NCBI RefSeq assembly: GCF_004116405.1
Contig: NZ_SDIC01000007.1
Coordinates: 186,001 to 250,000, forward strand
Source of the DNA: Halegenticoccus tardaugens
GTDB taxonomy: Archaea; Halobacteriota; Halobacteria; Halobacteriales; Haloferacaceae
Direction: 5' to 3'
Length of the DNA stretch: 64,000 bases
Positions 26,735-36,140 of this stretch are shown one piece after another (within the stretch, counting starts at the first letter, position 1; every line of letters starts with the position of its first letter). The notes beneath the pieces were generated by a model, which had not been told where the DNA came from, searched no databases, and saw only the letters and a list, made by a program, of their open reading frames with translations. Position numbers and translations under genes: made by a program.

Positions 26735-28195
26735 ATGTTCGGTAGCCAGAGCTGGGAAGATGACGATCACATATCGGGTGAGACAGTGACACCCACGGAG
26801 AAATCGATCAACGAGGTACACTTCGTCGACAAAGATTTACACTCGACGTTGAAGTTCGTCGTCGCATTCGCGACCGGCGCGTTCTTTTTCCTCTTCCCAA
26901 TTCAATGGGAAGGACAGACGACAATCCCCCTTGATGTTTTGATGACGCTTATTACCGATACGTCGATCTTTGTCGTTGAGGTGTTCACGCTGCTCGTTCT
27001 CTTCGCTGGCGGTATCCTGACGACCATCTCGATGCTACACTACCAAGGGACGATCACCCTAAGCGAGAGAACCCAGAGGCTCTTTGAGGTCGATTACTGG
27101 CAAACGTCGAACCTGTTCTGGACCTTTCGCGTCACCGCGATGTTCCTGGGACTCATGATGTTCTTCCGTGTCGGTCCAGGTTGGTTGCTCGGCGACGCCG
27201 TCGCGGGCATCGCCTGGGAAGTCCTCATGATCACCATCGTACTCGTCATTCCGCTCGGCGGAGTTTTCGTCAACCTACTCGCAGAGCTCGGCGGTCTTGA
27301 GTTCGTTGGTACGTTAGCTCAACCGATCATGCGTCCGCTATTTGACCTTCCAGGCCGTTCGGCCCTCGACAGCGCGGCGTCGTGGCTCGGATCGTTCAGT
27401 ATCGGGTACTACCTCACCCGCAATGTCTTCGACCGCGGCGGATACAACAAGCGCGACGTATTCGTGATCTGTACGTGTTTTGCGACCGCCAATCTTGGGA
27501 CCGTCGGCGCGGTTGCCGCTATCTTGGACCTGCTTGATGTCTTTCCCGTCCTCGTCTTGCTCTACCTCATCGCAACGCTCATCGTCGCCGCGGTCCTCGT
27601 TCGCGTTCCACCGCTCTCGACGGTCCCGGAAGAATACGTCGCCGAGCCGGACCCTGAACCGACGTTCACCGGGACACCCGCTGACTACCTCCGTTTCGCC
27701 TTCAACGAGGGTGTTAGAACCGCTCGAGAGGGTGAATCGATTCCCCGTGCTGCGCACAACGGGTTCGTCGACGGAACGAAACTCACCGCGATGATCCTCG
27801 GAACGGTGCTGACGATCGGAACGTGCGTGCTCGCGCTCGAAGCGTACACACCGTTTTTCGAGTACCTCGCAACACCGCTCGTTCCTGTGATGACTGTCCT
27901 CGGCATCCCGGACCCGCAGATGGCCGCAACGGCTATTCTCGCGGGTGCCGGTGAGTATTTCATCGGCGCGACGCTCGTCGTCGAAGCCGATCTGATCACG
28001 AAAGTCTTCGTCGTGGTCGTCACGAGCGCACAGGCGATCTTCTTCGCCGCGTCGGTCCCGATGATGGTCGACATGTTTGACGACATCCCCATGCGGTTCC
28101 GTGATCTCACCGCACTGCTGATCCTCCGAACGGTGCTGCTCATTCCCATCGCTGCCGTACTGACCCACGGCGCTGCAGCCGCAGGGTTCATCTAA
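26735..28195 (+). CDS. YjiH-like/nucleoside-recognition (gate-domain) membrane protein, copy 2
   Basis: A 486-residue membrane protein, close paralogue of the one at 56833-58293: both start MFGSQ(S/T)WE and both carry FLFPIQWEGQTTIPLDV and GYNKR(D/E)VFVICTCFATAN. Two gate-type halves are separated by a soluble loop (about residues 300-345, VPEEYVAEPDPEPTFTGTP). The C-terminus has SVPMMVDMFDDIPMRFRDLT. I start at 26735 because the paralogue starts there; an in-frame ATG at 26693 adds 14 residues. Uptake of an aromatic or related compound is an inference from neighbours; the known family does not settle it. Confidence 0.82.
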   Translation: MFGSQSWEDDDHISGETVTPTEKSINEVHFVDKDLHSTLKFVVAFATGAFFFLFPIQWEGQTTIPLDVLMTLITDTSIFVVEVFTLLVLFAGGILTTISMLHYQGTITLSERTQRLFEVDYWQTSNLFWTFRVTAMFLGLMMFFRVGPGWLLGDAVAGIAWEVLMITIVLVIPLGGVFVNLLAELGGLEFVGTLAQPIMRPLFDLPGRSALDSAASWLGSFSIGYYLTRNVFDRGGYNKRDVFVICTCFATANLGTVGAVAAILDLLDVFPVLVLLYLIATLIVAAVLVRVPPLSTVPEEYVAEPDPEPTFTGTPADYLRFAFNEGVRTAREGESIPRAAHNGFVDGTKLTAMILGTVLTIGTCVLALEAYTPFFEYLATPLVPVMTVLGIPDPQMAATAILAGAGEYFIGATLVVEADLITKVFVVVVTSAQAIFFAASVPMMVDMFDDIPMRFRDLTALLILRTVLLIPIAAVLTHGAAAAGFI

Positions 28196-28314
28196 TCTAA
28201 CGCCGTCAACTGCTGTTCGATTCTTCTGTGGTGAGTCTCTCTAGTTTCGAAAACCCGAGCATCTACTGGTTAACTGAGCGAGTCGAATACGCTGAACGAT
28301 AGTTCGAGCTTGAA

Positions 28315-28692
28315 TTACCGTCCGTCAACGTAGACAACGCCATCTTCGACGATAACGTCGTACGTCGGCAGAATCAGATCGTCGTCGGCGAGTTGCTCGC
28401 CTGACGAGAGGTCGTAGGACCAGCCGTGCCACGGACAGGAGATGATCGGTTCGTCATCAGCGTACTTTTTCTCAATGCGTTTACCGGGTTCGACGAACTC
28501 ACCGACGAGTTTCCGCCCAACGGCACCATCAGCGACCGGTCCGCAGTCGTGGAGACAGCGATTTCGGACCGCATAGTATTCCCCGTCGATCCGGAGGACG
28601 CCGACCTCAACGCCGTCAACCTCGACGAGTTCCCTGTCGCCGTCGTCGAACGTCGCATCGGGTTTGACTTTGACCCGTTCCGGCGTGCTCAC
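28315..28692 (-). CDS. Rieske [2Fe-2S] ferredoxin-like protein, copy 1
   Basis: A 125-residue single-domain Rieske protein. Cluster ligands are C-x-H in NRCLHDCGPVADG and C-x2-H in CPWHGWSYDLSSGE. Such proteins pass electrons to ring-hydroxylating oxygenases. It starts with GTG overlapping the TGA of the amidohydrolase gene upstream (GTGA), so the two are translated together. The same gene pair recurs at 54292-55809. It might serve the dioxygenase at 45329-47315, which has no ferredoxin of its own. Confidence 0.9.
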   Translation of the reverse strand: MSTPERVKVKPDATFDDGDRELVEVDGVEVGVLRIDGEYYAVRNRCLHDCGPVADGAVGRKLVGEFVEPGKRIEKKYADDEPIISCPWHGWSYDLSSGEQLADDDLILPTYDVIVEDGVVYVDGR

Positions 28693-29807
28693 AGGCCGAA
28701 CACCTCCATCGCGTTCTCCGATAGGATCTGCTTCTTTTCGGCTTCTGAGAGGAAGGGGAGGTCGGTGACCGTCGTCGGACGGTCATAGTCCCAATGCGGG
28801 TAGTCCGAGGCGTACATCAGGCTGTCTGTCCCGACCATCTCGAAACACTGTTCGAGGTAGTTGCGCTCGGCGGAGACCTCCAGCGGCTGGGTGCCGTAGT
28901 AGAAGTCGGTGATGTACTGTCCTGGTTTTTTCTCGAGCAGCGGCGCTTCCTCAGGGCGCTTGAGATACTCTTCGTCGAGGCGCGAAACTAGGCCAGGAAT
29001 GTACGTAATTCCCGACTCCATGAAAACGATGTCCAGGTCGGGGAACTTCTCCGGGATGCCCTGACAGACGAGACTGACGATCTGAGACATGTTCGACTCG
29101 AGGAAACCAAGCGTGTGTGTCTCGATCATCTCCTGGTAGCCCGCGCGGACGTACTCGTCGAGACCAGCGCCGCCGGTATGAAACACCGCCGGCAACCCGA
29201 GGTCCTCACAGCGCTCGTAGAGAGGATCGTACTTGCGGTTACCGAGAGGCGGTGTCGCACCAGCGGTAACGAAACACGCGCCGACGTAGGCGTCCTCGTC
29301 CTCGATGCGCTCGAGTATCTCTAGCGACGCATTGAGGTCGCCGTACGGCACCGGAGCGAGACCGTGAATCCCGTCGTCAGGATCGAGCACCTCTTCGAGC
29401 ATGTACTCGACGTACGCTTTCGCGAACGCGCTCTGGCGATCGTCGTCGGCAGTCGTCCCGGCCCCGGCGAGAATGAGGTGCGAGATCAGTAGCGTCTCGT
29501 CGACGCCGATGGACTCCATTCCCTCGCGGATGCGCTCTGGCGTCTCAGGTTCGTCGGGGTACGACGAGTGCTCGCGGCTGATCTTCCCGTAGGCTTGTCG
29601 GTCGCCTGTCGAGAAGGGAAAGAAGGAACTCAGGTTCTGTTTTGCCCCCTTTTTGTCGAAGTTGCTGCCCGCGAACTTCGTCTTCCACGGCTCCTCCATG
29701 TACTCGGCGACGTCGTGGAACGACTCCATGTAGTGACAATCGCCGTCGACGACGTAGTACCGGTCTAACGCTTCCTGTCTCGGTTGGTCCTGGATGGACT
29801 CTAGCAT
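28689..29807 (-). CDS. Amidohydrolase-2 family (ACMSD-like) hydrolase or decarboxylase, copy 1
   Basis: A 372-residue TIM-barrel metal enzyme of the amidohydrolase-2 group, which includes aminocarboxymuconate-semialdehyde and resorcylate decarboxylases. Metal-site elements visible are VVDGDCHYMESF near the N-terminus, the barrel His in LPAVFHTGGAGLDEY, and the C-terminal Asp in YASDYPHWDYD. The usual N-terminal HxH reads D-C-H. Start 29807 (MLESIQDQP) is preferred over 29849. It is cotranscribed with the Rieske gene and paralogous to the gene at 54676. A decarboxylase acting on a hydroxylated aromatic acid is plausible but unproven. Confidence 0.82.
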   Translation of the reverse strand: MLESIQDQPRQEALDRYYVVDGDCHYMESFHDVAEYMEEPWKTKFAGSNFDKKGAKQNLSSFFPFSTGDRQAYGKISREHSSYPDEPETPERIREGMESIGVDETLLISHLILAGAGTTADDDRQSAFAKAYVEYMLEEVLDPDDGIHGLAPVPYGDLNASLEILERIEDEDAYVGACFVTAGATPPLGNRKYDPLYERCEDLGLPAVFHTGGAGLDEYVRAGYQEMIETHTLGFLESNMSQIVSLVCQGIPEKFPDLDIVFMESGITYIPGLVSRLDEEYLKRPEEAPLLEKKPGQYITDFYYGTQPLEVSAERNYLEQCFEMVGTDSLMYASDYPHWDYDRPTTVTDLPFLSEAEKKQILSENAMEVFGL

Positions 29808-30078
29808 GGTCGTACAACATCCATTCTGACGTATATCTTTGCGCCCCACGGAGTCACTTTCCTCTATCCGCGCCTAATTATACGTATTCGTGGTCTTTCC
29901 GCGTCGGTCTTGATGTGCTCAAAACAAATGCTTTGGGTTACCGAACGTCAGCACTCCGCTATTGTCTCTGTTCGGATTACATCGACTCGAACAGCGCAAC
30001 CAGCTAAGAACGGACCAGAAACGGGGAGTCGACTCTGCAACCGCGGCGAAACGCAATCTCCTGAGCAAATCAAACATC

Positions 30079-30885
30079 TCAAACCAGCGGTCGAGCCCCC
30101 CCATCGAGGTTCGAGTGGAGGTTCACCTCGACTGCGTTGGCGGTCCGCATAACCGTCTTCGGGAGTTCCCGACGGAACCGCTCGCCGCTCCAGTTGCTCG
30201 CTGATCCCGAGAGGCTGACCGCACCGACGACGAGATCGCCATCGTAGTACACCGGCGCGCCGACCGCCCGAATGCCTTGCATCTGTTCTTCGTTGTTCAG
30301 TGCGAATCCGTGTTCTCGGACGGACTCAAGTTCGATGGCGAGTTCGGTCTCATCCGTTATCGTCGATGACGTATAGGAAACGAGTCCGTGGTTCTTGACG
30401 ATCTGGGCGATCCGATAATCCGGCAGGTGAGCGAGGATCGACTTCCCGGCTGCCGTACAGTGGAGGTGCGTTTGCGGCCGTCCTCGTTTTTGCGGGTGAA
30501 ACTCCGTCCCAATGGCGTTCTCGCCGAACGCTTCGTGTAACACGAGCAGTCGCCCGTCGTACTCGGTCATGAGGTGGGCAGCGGCGTCGCTATTGTGTGC
30601 GAGCCGGTGGAGTTCCGCCTTGGCGGCCCTGTAGAGGTCATTCTGGAGTCGGACGTGTTCGCCGTACGGGAGCAGTTCGGGGCCGAGTGAGTACGTTCCC
30701 TCGTGTTTGCGGATGAACCCACGCGATTCGAGCGTCGTGAGGTAAGTGTGGGCCGTCCCCGGCGACAGTCCGACCGCCTCGGCGAGTTCCGAGACCGTCG
30801 TCCGATCCGTCTCTCGCACGTGCGCGAGGATATCACAGACCCTATCGGCGGATTGGATCCGTCGTGGGTTGTCGTCCGAACTCAT
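30079..30885 (-). CDS. IclR-family transcriptional regulator (2 of 5)
   Basis: A 268-residue regulator with winged helix (RTTVSELAEAVGLSPGTAHT) and IclR effector domain (CTAAGKSILAHLPDYRIAQI, GIRAVGAPVYYDGDLVVGA). Start 30885 (MSSDDNPRR) is chosen since 40 upstream codons resemble nothing in the family. It is divergent from the flavin monooxygenase gene (283 bp between starts) and lies downstream of no other gene, so it probably controls the monooxygenase and the amidohydrolase-Rieske pair. Bases 29808-30078 hold no gene. Confidence 0.92.
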   Translation of the reverse strand: MSSDDNPRRIQSADRVCDILAHVRETDRTTVSELAEAVGLSPGTAHTYLTTLESRGFIRKHEGTYSLGPELLPYGEHVRLQNDLYRAAKAELHRLAHNSDAAAHLMTEYDGRLLVLHEAFGENAIGTEFHPQKRGRPQTHLHCTAAGKSILAHLPDYRIAQIVKNHGLVSYTSSTITDETELAIELESVREHGFALNNEEQMQGIRAVGAPVYYDGDLVVGAVSLSGSASNWSGERFRRELPKTVMRTANAVEVNLHSNLDGGARPLV

Positions 30886-31167
30886 GAGCGAGGGGACGTC
30901 CTTGAGGTGCAACACTCTTTTGATCATTTCAAATCCATCGTCAGCGTCGACCCTCACGGAGTGGCTCACTACGACGCAGTGATCCCGCGAGAGCGTCGAC
31001 TCCAAAATACGGTTGTGAGCCGTCGAAGAACCACGAGTACGACCGCGCTAAAACGAATCCAGTGGATTGTAACCCCGTCGTCCCTTGGATCGTTTGTTGT
31101 AATATCTTCCACGCCGTTCGGTGAACGACCACAAATACTATGTCATCGTATTTCGTCACTGTCTCTC

Positions 31168-32403
31168 ATGAGCGGTGATCCGAGCAACGTACCAGTACTT
31201 GTAGCGGGCGCCGGACCAGTCGGGATGACAACGGCGCTCGCGTTGCACGCACGGGGAGTCGAAACGGCCATTCTCGAGGCGGAACCCGCAGACCGAGATC
31301 GATCGGGGAGTCGGGCCATCTACGTCCACGGTTCGACTCTTCGGACGCTCGAACGTCTCCATTCCGGCTTGGGAACGAATCTCGTCGACGAGGGTCTCGT
31401 CTGGCCGACTCGCCGAACGCTGTACCGTGGGAAAGAGGTGTTCAACCGGACGTACGACTCTCCCGGTGGGTCAGGTGACATCCCACATTTCACAAGCGTC
31501 CCGCAGGTCGTCACCGAGCAGTACATGCTGGAGGCGCTTGCCGACATTGGGGTCGACATTCACTGGGAGACAGAAGTCAGCTCTGTTGCATCCTCACCAG
31601 ACGGCGTCCACGTCGAGACGGCAGACGGTCGGGAGTGGGAGACCGACTATCTGGTTGGTGCCGACGGTGGCGGTTCGACCGTCCGCAAAGAGATCGGATC
31701 GAACTTCGAGGGCGATCAGTCTGAGAACGCCTTCATCATCGCCGACATCGAAGACGAAGGGATCGACGACGACCACCCAGACCTCGAACGGCTGTTCCAC
31801 TACGACGCGCCTGAGGCCGACGGCAGAAACGTGTTGCTCGTACCGTTCACCGGCGGTTGGCGTCTCGACATCCAGTGTATCGAAGGCGACGACCCCGAAG
31901 AACTCAGCAGCACCGAGCGGATGCGAGAGTTTGTCCGCGATATTATGGGGGAGGAGTACGCCGATAGCCTGCAGTGGGTCTCGACATACCACTTCCTTCA
32001 GGTGATGGCAGACTCGTTCGTCGACGAAGACCGTCGGGTGCTGTTAGCTGGCGAGGCGGCCCATCTGCTGGCACCGTTCGGCGCCCGTGGGATGAACTCC
32101 GGTATCGCTGATGCCGACGAGGCCGCCTCAGCGATCGCGGTGGCGCTAAATGCGCGCACGGAGGCGGTTGCGCGCGACGAAGTCGAATTGTTCGCCGCCC
32201 GCCGCGAGAAGGCGGCTGAGTACAACCTCGATGCGGCTGGTCAGGCTCTCGAATATCTCCAGGGCAAAGACCCCGTGACGATCCTGCGAAAGGAGGCAGC
32301 CGCCGAACTCGCCGACTACTTCGAGGTCGCCGGCGAGTGGCTCGACGATGCGCCGTACGGTCCACACGGCGCGCCACCGATCGTCTCGACTGGAAACTAC
32401 TGA
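31168..32403 (+). CDS. FAD-dependent aromatic-ring monooxygenase (PHBH/MhpA-like)
   Basis: A 411-residue flavoprotein hydroxylase. It has the dinucleotide fold VLVAGAGPVGMTTALALHAR (GxGxxG at 14-19), the DG motif in DYLVGADGGGSTVRKEIG, and the second FAD motif LLAGEAAHLLAPFGARGMNS, in which the usual GD is GE (295-296). Such enzymes add one oxygen ortho or para to a phenolic hydroxyl with NAD(P)H. Next to a gentisate-type dioxygenase it could be a 3-hydroxybenzoate 6-hydroxylase or salicylate 5-hydroxylase analogue, but substrate residues cannot be read. A divergent IclR gene probably regulates it. Confidence 0.88.
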   Translation: MSGDPSNVPVLVAGAGPVGMTTALALHARGVETAILEAEPADRDRSGSRAIYVHGSTLRTLERLHSGLGTNLVDEGLVWPTRRTLYRGKEVFNRTYDSPGGSGDIPHFTSVPQVVTEQYMLEALADIGVDIHWETEVSSVASSPDGVHVETADGREWETDYLVGADGGGSTVRKEIGSNFEGDQSENAFIIADIEDEGIDDDHPDLERLFHYDAPEADGRNVLLVPFTGGWRLDIQCIEGDDPEELSSTERMREFVRDIMGEEYADSLQWVSTYHFLQVMADSFVDEDRRVLLAGEAAHLLAPFGARGMNSGIADADEAASAIAVALNARTEAVARDEVELFAARREKAAEYNLDAAGQALEYLQGKDPVTILRKEAAAELADYFEVAGEWLDDAPYGPHGAPPIVSTGNY

Positions 32404-32499
32404 ATCGGCCTACCGACATCTTCTCTCGTTTTATCGGTTACAAAGCAAACAACTCGGCGAGAGACGTACAGGTAAAGCACCGCGAAGAGTGTGATCTTC

Positions 32500-32823
32500 T
32501 CAGGTCAGATTCAATCTTTTAGCGACCCAGTAGTCTCGGGCAGCCATCACCAGTCCCTTTTCGTTTTCGAAGTCGCTCGTCTCGGCGACAAACTCGTCCC
32601 ATTCCCCGTGATGGATCCGTTCCAGTTCGTCGGCGGAATCGGCGTCGCTGGGGCTTGCTGCGACCATCTCGTCGAACGACTCGAACTCAGTGCGCGCTCT
32701 GACGAACGCCGTGTCGAATAGGTCGGTGACGAGAAGCGTTTCGTCATGGTCGTAGACGTTGCCGGCCTCCGGAAGCGTGTCACGCTGCTCGGCGACCGTT
32801 TCGATATCCGGGTCTAACACCAT
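32500..32823 (-). CDS. Hypothetical acidic protein
   Basis: A 107-residue soluble acidic protein I do not recognise. The start at 32823 (MVLDPDIETVAEQRDTLPEA) is more plausible than one 13 codons upstream. No membrane segment, Cys pair or known motif is visible; the C-terminal half is helical and ends MAARDYWVAKRLNLT. It lies between the flavin monooxygenase and an aldehyde dehydrogenase and is the only gene of unknown type inside that cluster. Confidence 0.6.
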   Translation of the reverse strand: MVLDPDIETVAEQRDTLPEAGNVYDHDETLLVTDLFDTAFVRARTEFESFDEMVAASPSDADSADELERIHHGEWDEFVAETSDFENEKGLVMAARDYWVAKRLNLT

Positions 32824-32976
32824 GGTCTCGTTCGGCGATGATACCTTGTAAATCCACCTCATCCTCGTGTGTTGGTGACGACGTGTCGCTTCCGAAGCGA
32901 GACGTCCCTAGAAGGGCGACGGATGTACCGACCTTGCTCGTTCACGGGACGTTCTCGATGGGTGCGGGCCGGCAAC

Positions 32977-34476
32977 TCAGAAGGGAAACTCGCGGGGTTC
33001 GTGCTGGAGAGAGATCCACTTTTTCTCCGTGACCTCGTCTAGGAAGTCCTCGCTGTTGTAGCCGCCGACGCCAGAGGCACCGGTGCCGCTGAAGGGAACG
33101 TGCGCCTCGTCGTTGATTGGCTGGTCGTTGACGTGGATCATCCCGGTGTCGATGCGATCGGCGATGCGTTTTCCCGCGCCGACGTCACCCGCGTGGACCG
33201 ACCCAGAAAGACCGTATTCGGTCGCATTGGCAAGTTCGACGGCCTCGTCGACATCCGAGAAGGGAATAACCGGCGCGATCGGACCGAAGTGCTCGTTGCA
33301 TGCGACCGCCATCTCATTGGTCACGTCAGAGAGCACTGTCGGCGCAACGACCAGCGAATCGTCAATGCCTTCGAATTCGACCGTTTCGCCGCCGGTTTCG
33401 AGCGTCGCTCCAGCGGCCACGGTTTTTTCAACGTAGTTGAGCATCTCGTCGCGCTGCGACTCGTCAATAACGGGTCCAACGGCCACCTCGTCGTGGGCGC
33501 TGCCAACTGGGAGACCCTCCGCGCGATCGGTGAGTTTCTGAACGTACTCATCATAGACATCCTCGTGGACTAAATGTCTATTGATAGAAATACAGACCTG
33601 CCCCTGGTGGACGAAACTCCCGAACACGGCAGCGTCGACGGCGGCGTCGATGTTGGCGTCAACAGTGACGATATGGGCGTTGTTCCCTCCGAGTTCCATC
33701 GCGGCGACCGCAAGATTCTCACCGGCCGCTGCGGCAACGCGGCGGCCGACCGTGGTCGACCCAGTGAACGCGACTACGTCGCTCTCAGGATGGCTGGCGA
33801 CGCGGTCGCCGATGTCGGAACCACGTCCGGTAACGACGTTCAGTACCCCGCCGGGTAGTCCCGCCTCTTCGAACAAGCGTGCAAACAGGAGTCCTCCGAC
33901 GATAGGGGTGTTCGTCGCCGGTTTGAGCACGACAGCGTTACCAGCGGCGATTGCCGGCGCGACCGCTCGCATCGAGAGGTTCAGCGGAAAATTCCACGGC
34001 GAAATAACCGTGACCACGCCCTGCGGTACACGCTGGACGATGTTTTCCTTGCCCGGGATGTTGGATGCTACATGTTCGCCCTTCAGCCGCCGAGGGAGCG
34101 TCACGGCCTCTGCGACTTGGTCGGACGTGAGGTGGAGCGATGTCTCACCCATCCCGCGGGTGCCACCGGCTTCGTGGGTTAAGAGCCCAATTATCTCCTC
34201 TTCGTGATCGCTCAGTAATCCGAGCACTTCTTGGACGACCTCCTGACGGCGAGCCGGTGGCGCTTGTCCCCATTCCTCCTGTGCCGCGGCGGCCGCTTCA
34301 TAGGCGGTGTCGACGTCGTCCTCGGTCCCGGCCGGCACCGTCGCAACCGTCTCGCGTGTCGAGGGATCCTCGACGTCTATCGTCTTCCCACTGGCCGAAT
34401 TCCGCCACTCGCCGTCGACGTATAATCGACTCCAGTCGGCGTCGATGCCGTATGCTGCTGGCTGTCCTCGTGCCAT
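32977..34476 (-). CDS. Aldehyde dehydrogenase (benzaldehyde/vanillin dehydrogenase-like)
   Basis: A 499-residue NAD(P)-dependent aldehyde dehydrogenase. Visible elements are the cofactor loop SPWNFPLNLSMRAVAPAIAA, FTGSTTVGRRV, the general-base Glu in AMELGGNN and the catalytic Cys in FVHQGQVCISINRHLVHEDV. The FVHQGQ(V)C form is common in aromatic aldehyde dehydrogenases of the XylC/Vdh type. It starts 150 bp from the divergent ring-cleavage dioxygenase, suggesting conversion of an aromatic aldehyde to the acid entering the pathway. Confidence 0.9.
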   Translation of the reverse strand: MARGQPAAYGIDADWSRLYVDGEWRNSASGKTIDVEDPSTRETVATVPAGTEDDVDTAYEAAAAAQEEWGQAPPARRQEVVQEVLGLLSDHEEEIIGLLTHEAGGTRGMGETSLHLTSDQVAEAVTLPRRLKGEHVASNIPGKENIVQRVPQGVVTVISPWNFPLNLSMRAVAPAIAAGNAVVLKPATNTPIVGGLLFARLFEEAGLPGGVLNVVTGRGSDIGDRVASHPESDVVAFTGSTTVGRRVAAAAGENLAVAAMELGGNNAHIVTVDANIDAAVDAAVFGSFVHQGQVCISINRHLVHEDVYDEYVQKLTDRAEGLPVGSAHDEVAVGPVIDESQRDEMLNYVEKTVAAGATLETGGETVEFEGIDDSLVVAPTVLSDVTNEMAVACNEHFGPIAPVIPFSDVDEAVELANATEYGLSGSVHAGDVGAGKRIADRIDTGMIHVNDQPINDEAHVPFSGTGASGVGGYNSEDFLDEVTEKKWISLQHEPREFPF

Positions 34477-34626
34477 ACTGTGCTATCGGATGAATCGATA
34501 ATCAAGGTTTGGAAAATGGGACCGAGAGTCAGACACGTTTTGGAAAGCGAAGACAAGTCGGACGAGTTCGATCCCGTCACGGGAACCTCCAACACACTTA
34601 TGTTGATTCTTCTGGAAACAAGTGAT

Positions 34627-35712
34627 ATGGCGCAACAAGAGCCTGAAGAGCGCATAGAATTGACCTCCGAGACCAGGCGTATCCTGGAGGAGACGGACCT
34701 CCGACCCCTGTGGGAAGTTGAGGACACGATGGGACACGTCTACGACGAACTCGAAGCCAATATCTGGAAGTGGGACGATATCAAACAGGCGATCGATCAC
34801 GTCGAGGAGGACATGCCGATAGAGGAGCTCCCACCGGGCTTCCAGCGGCGTGTCGCCGTCCCCATCAATACCGGGATGCAGAACGCTATCTCGAACACCA
34901 TCTACGTCGGCGTCCAGACCGTCTCACCCGGCGAGACTGCGCCGTCGCACCGCCACGGGGCTAACGCACTGCGCTTTACCATCGACGGCTCGGAAGACAT
35001 GAAGACGGTCGTCGCAGGCGAGGAGTTCCCGATGGAGAACAACGACCTCATCACGACGCCGCAGTGGGAGTGGCACGACCATGTCAACGACTCTGACCAG
35101 ACAGCAATGTGGCTCGACGTACTCGACCTCCCACTCATTCTTGACTCTTTGAACTCCTCGAACGTCTTCGAGAATCATGAACTCGAGCGCCAGCCCGTCA
35201 CCAAGACCCAGGGCTACTGGGACTCGCAGTACGGGCACGCCCGTCCCGCCGCCGAGTCGAACGACGGGGGCATTCCGGGCCCGTTTGAGGGCACCCGCGA
35301 GCCGACGCCGCCGTACCGGTTCGGCTGGACCGAGACCCTTGAGACGCTCCGCCAACGTGCCGAAAACAACAACCCTGACCCGTACGACGGTTACAGCTTG
35401 GCCTACGTCAACCCGACAACGGGCCAAGAGCCACTGTTTCCGACGATGTCCTTCCGCGCCCAACTGCTCACCGAGGCGACGGAGGCGCACTTCCATAATG
35501 CCACGGAGGTCTTCTTCGTAATCGAGGGTGCGGGTACCACCCACGTCGACGACGAGACGCTTGAGTGGGATCAATGGGACATCTTCGTCGTGCCGCCGGA
35601 CAAGCCTCACCGCCACGAACCCGAAAACGACGAAGCCATTCTCCTCGGCATGACCGACCGGCCAGTGTTCGAGGCGTTCAACTTCTACGCCGAATCCGCA
35701 GCGGATCAGTAA
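34627..35712 (+). CDS. Gentisate 1,2-dioxygenase-type bicupin ring-cleavage enzyme
   Basis: A 361-residue bicupin. The N-terminal cupin holds the Fe(II) ligands His108 and His110 (APSHRHGANALRFTIDG) and His150 (TTPQWEWHDHVND), the pattern of gentisate, salicylate and 1-hydroxy-2-naphthoate dioxygenases. The second cupin (EATEAHFHNATEVFFVIEG) is near residue 290. Gentisate dioxygenase opens the ring between C1 and C2 to give maleylpyruvate. The ATG at 34627 is used because the region upstream reads poorly. It is followed in the same direction by a small zinc ribbon and an FAH-family hydrolase, the expected next step. Confidence 0.88.
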   Translation: MAQQEPEERIELTSETRRILEETDLRPLWEVEDTMGHVYDELEANIWKWDDIKQAIDHVEEDMPIEELPPGFQRRVAVPINTGMQNAISNTIYVGVQTVSPGETAPSHRHGANALRFTIDGSEDMKTVVAGEEFPMENNDLITTPQWEWHDHVNDSDQTAMWLDVLDLPLILDSLNSSNVFENHELERQPVTKTQGYWDSQYGHARPAAESNDGGIPGPFEGTREPTPPYRFGWTETLETLRQRAENNNPDPYDGYSLAYVNPTTGQEPLFPTMSFRAQLLTEATEAHFHNATEVFFVIEGAGTTHVDDETLEWDQWDIFVVPPDKPHRHEPENDEAILLGMTDRPVFEAFNFYAESAADQ

Positions 35713-35867
35713 CCCAGTCCAGCCCTCCCAAACGGAGTTTTTGTCAGCTGTCGGGCGTCGAATGTGGTTCGTCACTGGTTTCTCAGCAAAGAACGAGGCC
35801 GCCTCCTACACCCATATATGAGAAAACGGGGGAATATTTTATAAACTGGTAGCCGTACTGAGTCAAT

Positions 35868-36050
35868 ATGGCAGATTTCGAGAATCCGTACGCTGAACAC
35901 GATCCGTTCGTTCAGGCGCACTTCGACTGTCTGGACTGTGGTGGTAAACTATGGGAATACGCGATCGACGGACAGATGGTGTGCGAAGACTGTCGTAGCG
36001 TCTTCGAGTCCAAAGACGTATTCGATGCCCAGATCCGCGCCAGCGACTAA
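35868..36050 (+). CDS. Small double-CxxC zinc-ribbon protein
   Basis: A 60-residue protein with two Cys pairs, FDCLDCGGKLWEYAIDGQ and MVCEDCRSVFESKD, spaced as in a zinc ribbon. It sits between the ring-cleavage dioxygenase and the FAH hydrolase in the same direction. A degraded relative lies beside the second FAH gene (58770-59010), so association with FAH is recurrent. TATA-like ttttataaac lies at about 35836-35845. It could be a metal-delivery, regulatory or adaptor protein; the role is unknown. Confidence 0.75.
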   Translation: MADFENPYAEHDPFVQAHFDCLDCGGKLWEYAIDGQMVCEDCRSVFESKDVFDAQIRASD

Positions 36051-36140
36051 TCTGTAATCCTATAGTCACCGCGAGGGTGGTGTTCAAACTCGATAGCCGA
36101 GAAAGGATGATTTATGTGGGAAGGTCACGGTGGTTCCCTC

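Noticed and set aside
27338..28168. Minus-strand open frame opposite the YjiH-like gene (and the analogous one at 57658-58266)
   Set aside because: Both shadows arise at the same place in paralogous genes; His/Asp/Arg-rich translation with no fold.
34924..35775. Minus-strand open frame opposite the ring-cleavage dioxygenase
   Set aside because: Antisense shadow; Val/Arg-rich composition and no family signature, while the plus strand encodes a bicupin with iron ligands.
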